From Hermatobates lingyangjiaoensis (taxonomy: Eukaryota > Arthropoda > Insecta > Hemiptera > Hermatobatidae): DNA of 64,000 nucleotides. The stretch covers positions 2,406,001 through 2,470,000 of the forward strand of contig JAPFBL010001617.1 of assembly GCA_026182355.1 (NCBI GenBank), in the 5' to 3' direction. Both the position numbers and the translations under genes were made by a program. Positions 41,301 through 53,261 of this stretch are shown piece after piece; position 1 is the stretch's first letter; each line of letters starts with the position of its first letter. Under the pieces are notes generated by a model. The model was given only the letters and a program-made list of their open reading frames with translations, was not told the DNA's origin and did not search any database.

Positions 41301-44300
41301 GACAAAAATAAATACTCATACTCATTCCGTATGACGATATGTTCACTACAAAAATCAATAAATAATAAAGAAATCATGGAACCAGAAGTACTGAGGTAAA
41401 AAACCAGTTTTATTAATCCTACGAAATTACTAACTAAAACTGAAAGAGTTTCTGAATAACCTGTTACATGGTAAGCTCCTGACTAAGAAATTAAACTATA
41501 AATCTAAAGTTCCTTTTTAATTTACTATATTATTATTTTCAATTGATAGTCCACAACCCAAATTAAAATACTTGACAACATTTATGCAGATATTGAACAG
41601 AATAGCTAGAATTAGCCATATGAATATCTAGTTTTTAGAAACAACAAAATAGTTTTCGCTTTTGTACACACCAATGATAAATAAATACAAAAAAAATCTG
41701 GAGTGGCCTACACTCAACTTTACTATATAAAAAAACATAATATCATACTTTTTGGGAATATAATATATAATTTCCCATTTAGGTATAATATAAATGTCTA
41801 AATGACAGATGTTTATTACTCTTTCATTACTGGAGGTAGTACAGATAGAGATTGATCCACTTCTCAATATATATACTTTTTCTTGCATATCACACCACTG
41901 ATGCATATATCATTATATAACTACAGCAGTACTAACAGTTGAAAAGCGAATCTGGAGATTTCGTGTTAAGAAATAATCTCTTAAAGCAGAACATGGCGTT
42001 CGTTCCAATAGCCAGTGGATCTCTTACATAGTTTACCTAACCTCCTTCTACACTGAATATTTAAGAAAAGTATTCCCATTTGAAACTTATTCCCATTTTG
42101 TCTCAGAAATGTCAGAAACATCTAAGAACAATGTCATTTAAAAAATTTTTAATTTAAGCTATAGGATAATTACATTTATTATTCTTCAAAGAATGATTTC
42201 AATTTTGAATTATTCTTTATATTTTTGGCCTTTATAGCATTATTATACTGGGAATTTTATGACTTCTTAGCATTTAATATAAATTGCTTTTCTTTCTATT
42301 TGTCAAAAATTATATATACCAATTCACTCCGAGTCAGTGTTATCTTTTTCCTGTCATGAGTGCTTATGAGTACTCTGTCATAAGGTTGCTGTGAATATAT
42401 ACTGAGAAAAAATATATTGTAATTATCCAGTTTTGCATACTAAATTCAAGGTCAAAGCCGGCTACTCAGTTAATTTAAAGCTTTTATAGCCGTGATCACC
42501 TAATTTTTGAAAATAATGGATATAAACTATTAAACTAGAATAGTGAAAAAACTTGATAATTGCCAACAAACATAACTCATCTTTCTTGAGGAAAGAGTCT
42601 ATTCCTCAAACTTATATATTATTCAAAGATTTCATGATTCATAAACACAGAAAAATGTCCATCTATTTTGCTCAAGGGTGCAATATATAGCTTGATTAGA
42701 GCATTTTGTGACAGATCCATCATAAAATCGAATGTAACAGAAATTTATGGTAAGTGACGCTGATGTAAGTCAAGATATTATTTAAATTTTTCCATTATAC
42801 TTACTTCTAAACATCAATATCACTTCAGTGGATTCGCTCAAAAAATTTCTAAATCATTGTAAAGAATGTAAATAAATATCAATTAATTCGAGAAGTATAG
42901 AAGGTGATTAGTTAGTCTAGGATAAACAATCAGTTTTTAAAGCAGGATTGCTCTTTGCCATAATTAAAATTACTTTTTTTTTTGTAATTTGTTAATGTTT
43001 TGTTCAATTTTTTTGGAAAATTTTAATGGGTTTTTTAATGAGCCATTTAGCGTCAATAAACATTTTCTAAAAACAGAAAATGTACTGAAACGCCGTTTTG
43101 GTGAGGGTAAATTTGAAAGTAGTTGTCTCACCTCATCCTCCTCAGAATGCTCTATCTTTATGTAAAGTTTCACTTTGATCTGTTAGACGGTGTAGCTTAT
43201 ATTGTTCATACAAGCTTTCAGATTGAATTATAAGTCAAAATCTTTACATTTTATTGAAAAAAAATTATTTCCTTTTTTTTAAAAACTTTGAGGCTATTTT
43301 TCGTTTGTTGTTTTTGGAGCCTCAAAAATAATGCTAAAATTTCAAGACCCTAGAATTAGTAGATTTGGAAAAAAATGTAGTCTAAAAACAGGTTTTTGGC
43401 AAAAAAAAGTGACTTTCCTACCATGCATAATTGCTCCCAAATAATAGGGCTCATCTAAACTATGAGGCCCATTTTTTTAAAAAAATATCAATTTGTTCCA
43501 TCAAAGATTCTGGTCCGTAGCGTGGCCACAAACTTTGGATACATATTCACCCACCCACCCACACACAAACAGACATCATGGAAAGAACTTCATAAAACGA
43601 CTTCTAAGACCTCAAAACATGTAATTCCGTCAAAATCTCGAGATCGAATTCTTTCATGATTACTATATAGTACTAATAGTAAAGTAAAAAAGAAGACTTC
43701 AATTAAAAGACAAAGATGAATCGAGACCTCAACCAAAAATCTCTTTTAGAGTTACAATTAAGTAATTAATTTGCAATTTATACAACTGTATACTTAAAGA
43801 AAATTCAACACATGAAAGCAATATTTAATTTCGTTTGGTCACCACATTTCTGATGTCAAACTTCTAACGATTTCTCAAAGTCCTTGACTCCCATTAACAC
43901 ATAATAATTACATATATTTAGTTAAACTTAATATAACTTGTTCACCAACAGTATCTATCCTTATAAAAAGTAGGATAAAATGTACATGGATAATTCTCCA
44001 TGTAATCATTACCAAAACAGCATTTACTTAACAATTTACATTAGAGGGTAAATGAAAAAAAAAAAACAGGAAAAAAGTAAATTCAAGCTAACCGTAGAGA
44101 TGCTTGTCCATATTTAAATCATTCCTTTTTTTGCTCCATGGGTATTCATTATCATCGCAACCAAATGGCATTCCATTGTAACCTAATCCTACAATTTTCT
44201 GTTCGTCATTAACAATACATGCACCCACTTGAGTACTAGGATCTTTGCTTCGTTTCGAAATTAACATTGCCATGGCCATGAACAAGTCATCCCAATTTAA

Positions 44301-46034
44301 GTAGTTCGTCCTTTTTCGAACACCTGATGTATTTCTAAAAAAAAAATTAAGGAACAAAGGTACTTTAAAAATTTGAAAACTTCTAAAACATGTTTAAGTA
44401 AGCTTAGTTTAATTTATATTAATTCTTTTTAGTGTACTTGATCAAAAATATTCAGTTCAAAAAGTTGAAAAAGTGTGTTCTGGTATAAAAGAAAAAAAAT
44501 TTGATTTTACACTGAACTTCACTCTAACCAAACATGATCTCAAACTTAAGAGTGATCAATTATTTTAACTAAGGCTTTCCAAAAATCATTTATTGAACTA
44601 CAAATTGCCATTAAGGCATTAAATTAAATATTAAAAAGAAATAATTTATATTAAACTAAACTTATTTAACTAATACATTTTAGAAATTTTCAGAAGTCAA
44701 GTAGTTTTTCTTAAGCTGTACAACATAAAGAAACTAAATTTTGTTTAAATTTAAATATTTATCTATTTAGTTTAATTCAGTGGCCCGTTTCCTTTGTTCC
44801 AACTTCTATTTTTGCCTGCTCTCTCTGGGACAAATGTGGGAATATTTGTATCTACTAAATAAACAACAGAAGACAAAGGCATTTCCCAAGAAAACATAAA
44901 ATAAGAAAAAAAAATATAAACAGATATTTAGAATTAAATTACTAAAGAATGAGTATTGATTAGGAACTAAAGTACCGACTTTTATAACATATTAACAGTG
45001 GATGTCCTGTGACTATAAATAAAAAGTTCATGCTTAAAACAAGAAATACAACAATAGTTAGGCAGATTATCAAACTTCTCTGTTTTAAAGTGTAATAAAA
45101 GCCATCTGATCAACTGAGGGATAAACTGAAATATAAAAACAATGAAAAAGTTTTATCGATATATAAATTTTGCTTAAATTACAATTACAGCAATACTGAG
45201 GCCAGGTTTACTTGGTACACAAATTAGTTTCATGATGTATACTTACGGATGTATAATATTATACGTATAATATAAAGTTCTATTTTTTAATTTTCTCTTC
45301 TAGACTGCGTTAAGTTTATAGCATCATGAAAATATTTACAAGTGCCAAGTTTAAAAACGAGATTGAGGAAAATCTGGCATTTACGCAATAAATAATAGCA
45401 TTCACTAGGCCCCTCTATGAATGGGTTACATTCGCAAAAGAAATATCCTCCAAAATGATGATACTTACTATTGGTCTAATGTTGACATTACAAATATTTA
45501 ATTTACTTATCATGAATCTAATTTTATTCATATGAAGCTAACAGGAATTTTAAATTCCTTGATTTCGAAAAGCATGGACTTGCGCATAAAGGCCTACTTA
45601 TTAAATCACCTGAACTAAATCAGCATTGTATGAGACACATAAGAAATTTGAAATACATGTACAGTATTATACAATACTAAAGAAAGAAAAAATAGTAGAT
45701 ATTCTGTGAAACACTATTCGTATTTGGCACAGCTGTCAGTTTCTAAATGGAACAAGCATATTTTTTGGCCAATAATATTTACTATAAGGAGAATTCTAAA
45801 AATCATGAGACAATGTTCACAGACTTTTCATAAGGAACAACTACAGTTTAGGATTCGTTTCCAATTTTGAACTATATAAGAAAGTGACTCGATTGCAATA
45901 ATGCAAGCAAAATACTTTGGCACTATAACACCATTATTATATTTACATGAAACTCACTCGACTTTCGAAGACGGTTCATTAATACTGTCAAAAGGAACTT
46001 CTTCCTCAGGAATTTGAGAACGAACACCATTCAT
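35218..46034 (-). CDS. DCTD: deoxycytidylate (dCMP) deaminase, 4 exons
   Basis: Joined - strand exons 46034-45958, 44334-44093, 36820-36607 and 35326-35218 give 213 residues with all phases matching. dCMP deaminase converts dCMP to dUMP in the cytosol, feeding thymidylate synthase. The zinc deaminase motifs are complete: CHAEMNAI (H109 zinc ligand, E111 proton shuttle) and PCNEC (C135, C138 zinc ligands), with the same 26-residue spacing from His to the first Cys that I know for the human enzyme. [24 protein letters not shown] and [10 protein letters not shown] are family signatures. The protein is longer than the roughly 178-residue human enzyme: about 35 extra acidic, Ser-rich residues at the N-terminus and a 25-residue C-terminal tail. 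Intron 2 (7.3 kb) contains two repeat A copies. It converges on otopetrin. Confidence 0.94.
36607..36820 (-). CDS. DCTD: dCMP deaminase exon 3 (zinc-binding core)
   Basis: Acceptor TTGTTTTCAG, donor TTG then GTAAGT. Encodes [31 protein letters not shown], and [11 protein letters not shown] to the end of the fold. Contains all three zinc ligands and the catalytic Glu. Confidence 0.96.
36905..37000. mobile_element. possible mariner-like terminal inverted repeat
   Basis: TA followed by CGAGGTGTATCAAAAAAATA at 36906-36929 looks like a mariner-type terminus next to its TA target. No transposase and no opposite terminus were found nearby. Confidence 0.35.
37001..39384. other. intron 2 of the dCMP deaminase gene, anonymous part
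   Basis: No coding frame with a recognised domain. A somewhat GC-richer segment at about 37430-37860 may be decayed transposon sequence. The 89-codon - strand ORF there is unsupported. Confidence 0.4.
39385..41013 (+). repeat. repeat A, full-length copy (1.63 kb)
   Basis: Starts AAAAAAATCTGGAGTGGCC and ends CACTATACTTTACTTATAGTA plus AAGTAAA. The left end holds TACTTTACTATAAGTAA, whose reverse complement lies at the right end, so the element has inverted subterminal motifs about 17 nt long. No ORF with a recognised domain, so it is non-autonomous. It is the best-defined copy of the family. Confidence 0.75.
41689..43691 (+). repeat. repeat A, full-length copy (2.0 kb)
   Basis: Same orientation as the copy 676 bp upstream. 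Same start (ATCTGGAGTGGCCTACACTC) and the same right end in decayed form (ACTAATAGTAAAGTAAAA). It is about 370 bp longer because it keeps an internal segment near 42340-42780 that is absent or reduced in the 39385 copy. Confidence 0.75.
44093..44334 (-). CDS. DCTD: dCMP deaminase exon 2
   Basis: Acceptor TTTTTTTTTAG, donor TACG then GTTAGC. One base completes the Glu codon; ends in phase 1. Encodes [20 protein letters not shown], then [39 protein letters not shown] and the run up to the HAE motif. Confidence 0.95.
45958..46034 (-). CDS. DCTD: dCMP deaminase exon 1 with start codon
   Basis: ATG at 46034-46032, donor GA then GTGAGT at 45957. Encodes [20 protein letters not shown] plus five residues, ending in phase 2 to match exon 2 exactly. 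The sequence itself is not conserved; assignment rests on the phase, the strong donor and the ATG. Confidence 0.75.
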
Positions 46035-46211
46035 TTTTAAACACAACAATTTCCTTCCCAGTTACTGAAATTCAATTTTCCAATGTTGTCTGAATTATTC
46101 GCGGGCTGTTCAAAACTAAAAAAGAACCATTTGTCTGATATGATTAAAAAAATGTATAATTTTAATTAATAAAGAAATTTACTATTTCAAGAAATAAGGA
46201 CCTAAGCTTAC

Positions 46212-46640
46212 TCTCTATATATATAAAAATGAATGTATGTCTGTGTGTTTGTACTAGATAGATTCAAAAACCATATTCCAATCCCCATGAAAATTTAGGA
46301 AATTATTAGGTATATCCCCGGAAAGCTTTATGTAAAGTTTTTTAAAAATCAGAGCTGTGGTTCAGGTAATATCCCAAAAATATTATAATAGATAAGGTTT
46401 GCTGTATAACCTGTTTGTCTACATTTTGACTTTAATTGGTAATGGCAGCCGCAGGTAATTAAAACTATTTGTGGGTTTAAAATTCGTGTCATTATATTTA
46501 ACAGATACGACATATCACATTTAATGAGCTAAGACTTCTTTCAAAATTTCTTGATATATTGTTCAGGAAAAAATATTCCTTTTATTATTTGTTTAATCTA
46601 ATCTATGAACTACCAATTGTATTAGACAATGTGTGATATT
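46212..46640 (+). mobile_element. Helitron 5' end (second family)
   Basis: TCTCTATATATATAAAAATG at 46212 is a typical Helitron 5' terminus, followed by AT-rich sequence and a GGCAGCCGCAG segment at about 46445. The 3' end is not identified. It lies just upstream of an oppositely oriented Helitron. Confidence 0.45.
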
Positions 46641-46864
46641 TATAATCAGTGTTAGATTATATCTTTTTTGCGTAATCTATAATTTTAATTCTGTAATAAT
46701 TTCGTTTATCTCAAAAAAAAGTTAAGTGTAACGGAACTAGAGAAAATTTAAAAACCTACTATTGATTCTCTATTTTTTTTAATTCAAATGTAAAAACATT
46801 TTCAAGTTGTATTTACAAATTAATAAAGGCGTAAACTTTTAAAAATTAATCATTCTATGTATGA

Positions 46865-48037
46865 CTAGCAAACAAGCCCGTCTTTGAGGGGAGATTTTTT
46901 AAAAATTCCGAGATTATACATGGTATTACAAAAAATCATCGCACAATATAGAATAGTAGAAAATATCATTATTAGTACAGTGTTAAGAAAATGCCTCTGT
47001 ATACACCACATTAGCTGTCTGTCCTTCAGGTTCATGAAAGAACAAGAAGTTGGAACCTCTGACTCTTGAGCAACCCAACTACAGTTGACCATGTGAGAAA
47101 AACTTGGTCCCACTCACATTAATTACTGTGGTAGAAAGAGTTTCCCCTTGCGATTTAGTACCATCATTGTAAAACTGACGCTACGGGACACTGCAATCGT
47201 TTCAATAGAAACGTATAATGGCTCAAAAACAATGGTATGCATGAAATACACACAAACTCCTCAGTACCACACCCAGTCATAACGTCTGTCTGTATGGCGT
47301 ATCTGTGCAGAACACGAACTCAGAGTGGAGTCCCGCTGCACATTTTTGGGACACTCAAGTTTGTAACATGAAATTTGTTACTGTTACTAAATCACAGCAT
47401 AATTGGTGCCGCCACTTTAAGATTTTACTCATGAGCAGGCAGTCACGGAGTCTAGAAATTCAGTTGGATAATGAACTGCTTCCTCATCACCAATCGCTCC
47501 GTTTAGTGACTTGTAAGTTCTTTCTTGGACTTGATATAGCGTAAGAAGTTGTTTGTTGATTTTTCTTGCCTATTCATTAGCAGGGGGGTGAGAATTGATA
47601 GTTCACAAAGCCATGTATTCTGATTAGATAGTAGAACTTGAACTCTTGGAAACATCTTGCCTATAAGCTCTTCTTGACAGCTTAAATGCAAATGAAATTA
47701 AAATCAACCAACAGTAGCTACTTGCTACATCTCTATATTTTCAAAATAAACATGTCGGTGTAGTTAGCCAAACGCGGCTTAAAAGTTCATAACTTCGCAT
47801 CTAGATTGACTTTTCAATCCATTCACAGCTTAGATGTTAAGTTAGACATACACAAACCTACTTTCAAAGTTTCATCTTGCTATGTCTTATGGTGGCTGAC
47901 AAAATTTTTACAGAAAAACCGACAGACAGACATTTTTCTAAGGATTCGATTTCTCTAATGTATGAAACGTAAGGATAACTTGAAATGAGTCAGTTCTAAG
48001 CAATGTATAGATAAAACTTTTCTTGTATTTATATAGA
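46865..48037 (-). mobile_element. Helitron, 1.17 kb, sister of 25497-26647
   Basis: On the - strand it starts A|TCTATATAAATACAAG and ends in an imperfect hairpin (CCCCTCAAAGACGGG), then TTGTTTGCTAG|T. The internal order matches the 25497 copy, including helicase-derived reading (SRVRGSNFL-like, EGQTANVVYTEAF) and an upstream AT-rich segment. Both copies being similarly short points to spread of one internally deleted derivative. Confidence 0.75.
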
Positions 48038-48579
48038 TAATGTTTTGTTACTATTAATATTTTGAAATGTATATATACTTTGTATAGTGATTAAGTATAT
48101 TTGTTTCAAAGATAATTTAAAAATTATTCAATTATTTATATTACAGTAAATTTAGTTGATTTACTGAGTTAATGAAAATCTATTCATGTCCCGTCAAGTG
48201 TTAATCTGTATTGTTTTTGAAATACTTTGATAATTGACATAAGAATAAATGAAGTGTTATTCATTTTCGAATTATAAGGGTTTTTGTCATTTTCCTGATG
48301 ATGTCTGTGTGTTTTTGTGTGTTGTAGGTGATGGGTGAGTGAGCATTTAAACTTCTTAAGCTTAATATATGCGTTTGATGAATCAAATTTATATTTCACA
48401 AAAAAAATAAACCCTTTAGTGTAGATCTGTCATATTATTATTGGGTAATATTGAATGAAGGAAAAAGCTTTTTTCAAACAAAATCTGTTTTAAGATTTTT
48501 TTTTCGCCTAAAATTCTAATTCCAGATTCTTGAAATTTCGGCATTAACATATAATAAACCTAACAGAAATAACAACTGA
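48038..48579. other. anonymous AT-rich DNA
   Basis: Between Helitron and repeat A. It contains CCTGATGATGT at about 48294 without the rest of a hammerhead core. No gene seen. Confidence 0.4.
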
Positions 48580-50015
48580 AAAAATCTGGAGTAGCCAACA
48601 CTCAACTTTACTACCATATAAGTAAACTTAATATCATACTTCTTGGCTACATAATATATAGCGTTCCATTTAGGTATAATATAAATATTTAAATGGGAGA
48701 TGTTTATTAGTTTTTCATTCCAGGAGGTAGTACAGATAATGATTGATACACTTATCAATACATACCCTTATTTTTGTATATCACAATACTGATGCATATA
48801 ATGTCATTATAACTACAGCATAACTACATAATATTATAATATTATACTATAGTATAACTACAGCAGTAATAACATTTTTGAAAAGCGAAAGCGTAGATTT
48901 CCTGTTACGAGGTGGCCTCTTACAGGAAAACATGGCTTTTATTCCAATAGCCAGAGGATATCATATATAGTTTATCTGGTCTCCTTCTAAATTGAATATT
49001 TAAGACAAAGTTTCCCATTTAAAACTTGAAAAAATGTCACAAATATTTAAAAAAAAATGTCGTTTAAAGATGATTTTTAATTTAATATATAGGATCATTA
49101 CATTCATTATTCTTCAAAGAATGATTTCAATTTTGAATTATTCTTTATATTTTTGGTCATTATAGAATTATTATACTGGGAATTTTATGAGTTCTTAGTA
49201 TTTAATATAAATCGCTTTTCGTTCCATTTGTCAAAAATTATATATACCAATCCACTCCGAGTCAGTGTTATCTTTTTCCTGTCATGAGTACAGCACTCTC
49301 TTATAAGGTTGCTGTGAATATGTCTGGAGAAAAAATATATTAGTAATTAGCTAGTTTTACATACTCAAATTAAAGTCAAAGCCGGCTATTCAGTTAAAAC
49401 ATTTATAACTGGAAGATTGAAATTTTTAAAAATAATAGATATGAATTATTAGACTAGAACAATGAAAAAATTGGAGATGTGTCAACAAGCATAACTCCTC
49501 TATCTCGAGGAAAGAGTCCTTTCCTCAAACATCAATATTATCCAAAGATATTATGATTCATAATCACAAAATAATGTTCAACTGATATTGGGGTTGTTCA
49601 AAGGTGTAATATATAGATTGGTTAACCTTTTGTGAGACAAATCCACATACCATGGAAAGCAACAGAAATTTATGCTCACTGGCAGTGATTTTTTACGTGT
49701 AAAAATATTATTCCTCTTATATCTCATGTTAGTCAATAAATTATTTAAATTTTTCCTTTAAAAACATCATTTTTATTTCAGTGGATTCACTCAAAAAATT
49801 TCTAAGTTCATGTAAACTATGCAAATAAATATCAATAAATTTTACAAGTATAGGTGATCTATTAGTCTAGGATAAACAAGCAATTTTTATAGATTTATTG
49901 CTCTTTACCGTGACTTAAATTATATGAATTCTTTTTTTTTAAATTATTTTTTCTGTTTCATTATTGGGCAACATTTCATTGTTTTTTAATGATCGGTTTC
50001 ATCCAATTTTCATGT
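48580..50015 (+). repeat. repeat A, 3'-truncated copy
   Basis: Starts AAAATCTGGAGTAGCCAACAC and follows the family for about 1.4 kb. The right end with the TTTACTTATAGTAAA motif is missing. Confidence 0.7.
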
Positions 50016-50953
50016 TTTTTTGCCATCCCTTCAAAATATATAGATATTTATATCAGTGTCATTCATTTTCTAAATCAAACGGTATCGTATACGATTTTTT
50101 GCTATGGTTTATGGGTTGAATATTATTTTCAGTTTATTGTGAAATCCTATTAAGTATTTACGTATATGTATACGTAAGTAGCATGCTTAAAAGAGTAGGA
50201 CCACAGTAATTGTCCTCGTGGTTTGTATACGCACGTTAGGGTAGTTCATTGACCTCGGGCAAGACTTGTTCAAGTATCTGATTTTCTGTCATGTGGTATC
50301 ATCTACAGATTTGGTACACTGTGATTTATCGGTTTCCTGCTTGATTATTCCCCGTGACAGGAACTAATAAAAACACAGTTGTCTTTTAGGGTCTCTCCTT
50401 GATACGGTTTTGTTTCAGCATTCTTATAGGCTGGCTACATGTAGTCACAGGTCAACTGGCCATTCCAGATTGCATCATGTAAGGGATCAACCGGTTATCC
50501 TACCTGGGAGGCGGCATAGGGAGTGCTCCGGTCATCCCTGGAAACCCTGTTATCCTATGATGTATGGTTTAAAATCCTCAAAGGGGTTGAGTGTCTCTTA
50601 AAACCAAAGAACTCAGACAACTCAGAGGTCAAGGTCAGTGGCTTTTAGCCCACTGTTTTCGGAAGCCCCAGTTTGGGTATTCCTCTGCGGTTTTGGTTTT
50701 TATTCTTTTCATATATTCAAATTATAAACCAACTTCACCAAGTTTATATTATTTAGAACTAAAAAATACACTGCTTATTGAGGTATTATTAATAAACGTT
50801 ACATAGTATGATTACAATGATAACATATGGTACTGAACATTTATTTTAAATTATGGTTTTTATAGATAGCAAACTATGCTTATAAATTTATTATAATAGG
50901 AAGATTAGAATAAATATTTATTCTGATTAACATGCTTATTTAAGGAGCGTGCT
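50016..50953. other. intergenic DNA with GC-richer block
   Basis: 50210-50700 is less AT-rich than its surroundings, with phrases such as GGTTATCCTACCTGGGAGGC. No recognised domain; possibly an old long terminal repeat or other transposon piece. The rest up to the aldo-keto reductase stop is AT-rich. Confidence 0.35.
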
Positions 50954-50984
50954 TCAAAAAGGATATTCGGGGTGTTTCTCCACG
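50954..50984 (-). CDS. aldo-keto reductase last exon
   Basis: 31-nt microexon. Acceptor TTTTTTTTTACAG. One base completes a Gly codon, then VEKHPEYPF and TGA. The match to the usual AKR C-terminus (FKG..KHPEYPF) confirms the phase. Confidence 0.88.
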
Positions 50985-52218
50985 CTGTAAAAAAAAAATT
51001 ATGTTAGAAATTATGCTAAAAAATAAAAATATATTTCTTAAATTTTAGTTTAAATTTATTTTACACATTTAAACACTACTTTCGAGAATTTATGTGATGT
51101 TCAGCTTAAAATAACATCATTGAATCAATAACATAAAAATTATTTTATTTCTAATACGTAATTTCACAAAGTTGTGAAGGTTTACACAATGACCGTTGTC
51201 ATTAACCAGGCACCTGTATCTTATATTAACTTCCCCATCCAATCAATCACCCAAAGTAAGTAAATATTTTTTTGACGTTTCTGTTTTTCCCTAAATAATA
51301 CATGTTAGTTTACCGATTTTTTGTTATAAATTTATGAACTCAGAAACACTTATTTTTTGCCAAAATAGTAATATTCCAATGAATACCAATCTTTACAAGA
51401 CATTTTCTATCACCTATTTTTGTAAATATAACTTTACTATGTATGTCACTATTAAGAGCAAAAATTGATAATACATTTATTCATATTACATGTACCACCA
51501 ATTTTCCATCTTTGAAGGGATAATACCATAAATATATGTAGTTGGTAATGAACAAAGTCTAATCAATTTTTTTCCTACTTCGTTTTTGTCATTGTTAAAG
51601 AATATTTGAATGTATGTTTGCTGAATTATATTTTTATGTAGTTTATAATTATAATGCTATTACATAAATAATTATATGGTATTAACAATTACCTCTAAAA
51701 TATTACAATGCTACATTAAAAGGAACCATAATTTAGATTACCCTTTAAACATCAGGAAATCAATTATTCTTCCATCATCACCCTGATCTAAAAGTTCCAG
51801 ATCTTTAACAATATGTGGTGGTAATTTAAAATTTAGGATCTGAAAAAAATAATGATAAACTAAAAATTAATGCTTAAAGTACAGTTACTTCATCCTAATA
51901 AATAGTACTTTTAATGCCTTATTTCAAACTATTGCAAATTGTTTGCGCGATACTTTAGGTTTTAACTGAATTGGAAAATAGTTTACATCTTGCCCATACT
52001 TCATTCATAAATATTTTCTTTTTATTTTTATTATTATTATTATAAAAATCACATTAAGTGTAAAAAATATTTTCTTGAAGTTATACATTGGATATTAAAT
52101 TAAGTGAACTATTCATGCTTTTTAATTTCACTAGGTACGTAACTAGGAATATAAGAATTGATTCAAAATCTACTTCTGGCTGTTCTACCTGACGAAGCTC
52201 TAATCAAGAAGGGAAGAA

Positions 52219-52291
<73 letters not shown>

Positions 52292-53209
52292 CGAGTGTGT
52301 GTCTGTTGAGATGTGTAAATAAAATACTAATATATACCTCATAATTGTCCTTTATGTGATGAGGAGACAAGCTTTTTGGAATTACTGCTACTCCTTTTTG
52401 TATTAAAAACCTTAGCATAATTTGGCCTTCAGTTTTTTGCATTATTGTTGCAGCTTTGATTACCTGAGGGTTTTTAAACAAATCAGGCAATTCCTTCCTG
52501 TTAAGTGAGTTAAAATAAATATTTTTTTGTAAATATTATGTCTAAAAACTTTTTTAATTACTGCATCTAATTAAAGTCATACACTAATAATGTCGTGAGA
52601 CTATTAACTACAAATTTTAACTTTCTATGGCTACTATGAAGAAACATCTTCACACCATCGGCCCTACCTATATTTCTAAGATGATATATTGCCCACAGTA
52701 CCAGGGTCTTCAATTCCATCTTGCTTTCTGAGACTACTTTTTCGGATCATACCTTCGAGTGTGACAGAAATATTTTAGATTGCCGGAGAAATAGATCACT
52801 GGAGCTGTTAGACTTAAATTTATTTCTTGAAAAAAATGAAATCGAAATAGTTCAGTTAAAAATAATTACAAACGAGAAAATTTAATTGAGATTTTTAAAC
52901 GACACTAACAAAACATGTTTAAAAACTTAGAAAGGAACAAAAAGTTGTTAAGGACAATGTTTGAAGTAGAATATAACACTTTCAACGATAAGTCTGTTAA
53001 AGAAAATCATTCAACGAACTTACGTTCAGGTAAATAGCCGATCGAGAGATGTGTAAAAGAGGTTATTGAAAAGTAAATTACAATTTTATTACAATTTTGA
53101 CGAAGACCATTCCTGGTAAAAAGATCTTAGTTCCATTTTAGCATTTAGAAATGTCTAGTATTTTAGAGTTTTAAAATAGTTTTTGTAAAATAATTATAGT
53201 ACAAATAAG

Positions 53210-53261
<52 letters not shown>

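Noticed and set aside
48290..48320. CCTGATGATGTCTGTG as a hammerhead-like core
   Set aside because: No GAAA or helix I partner follows.
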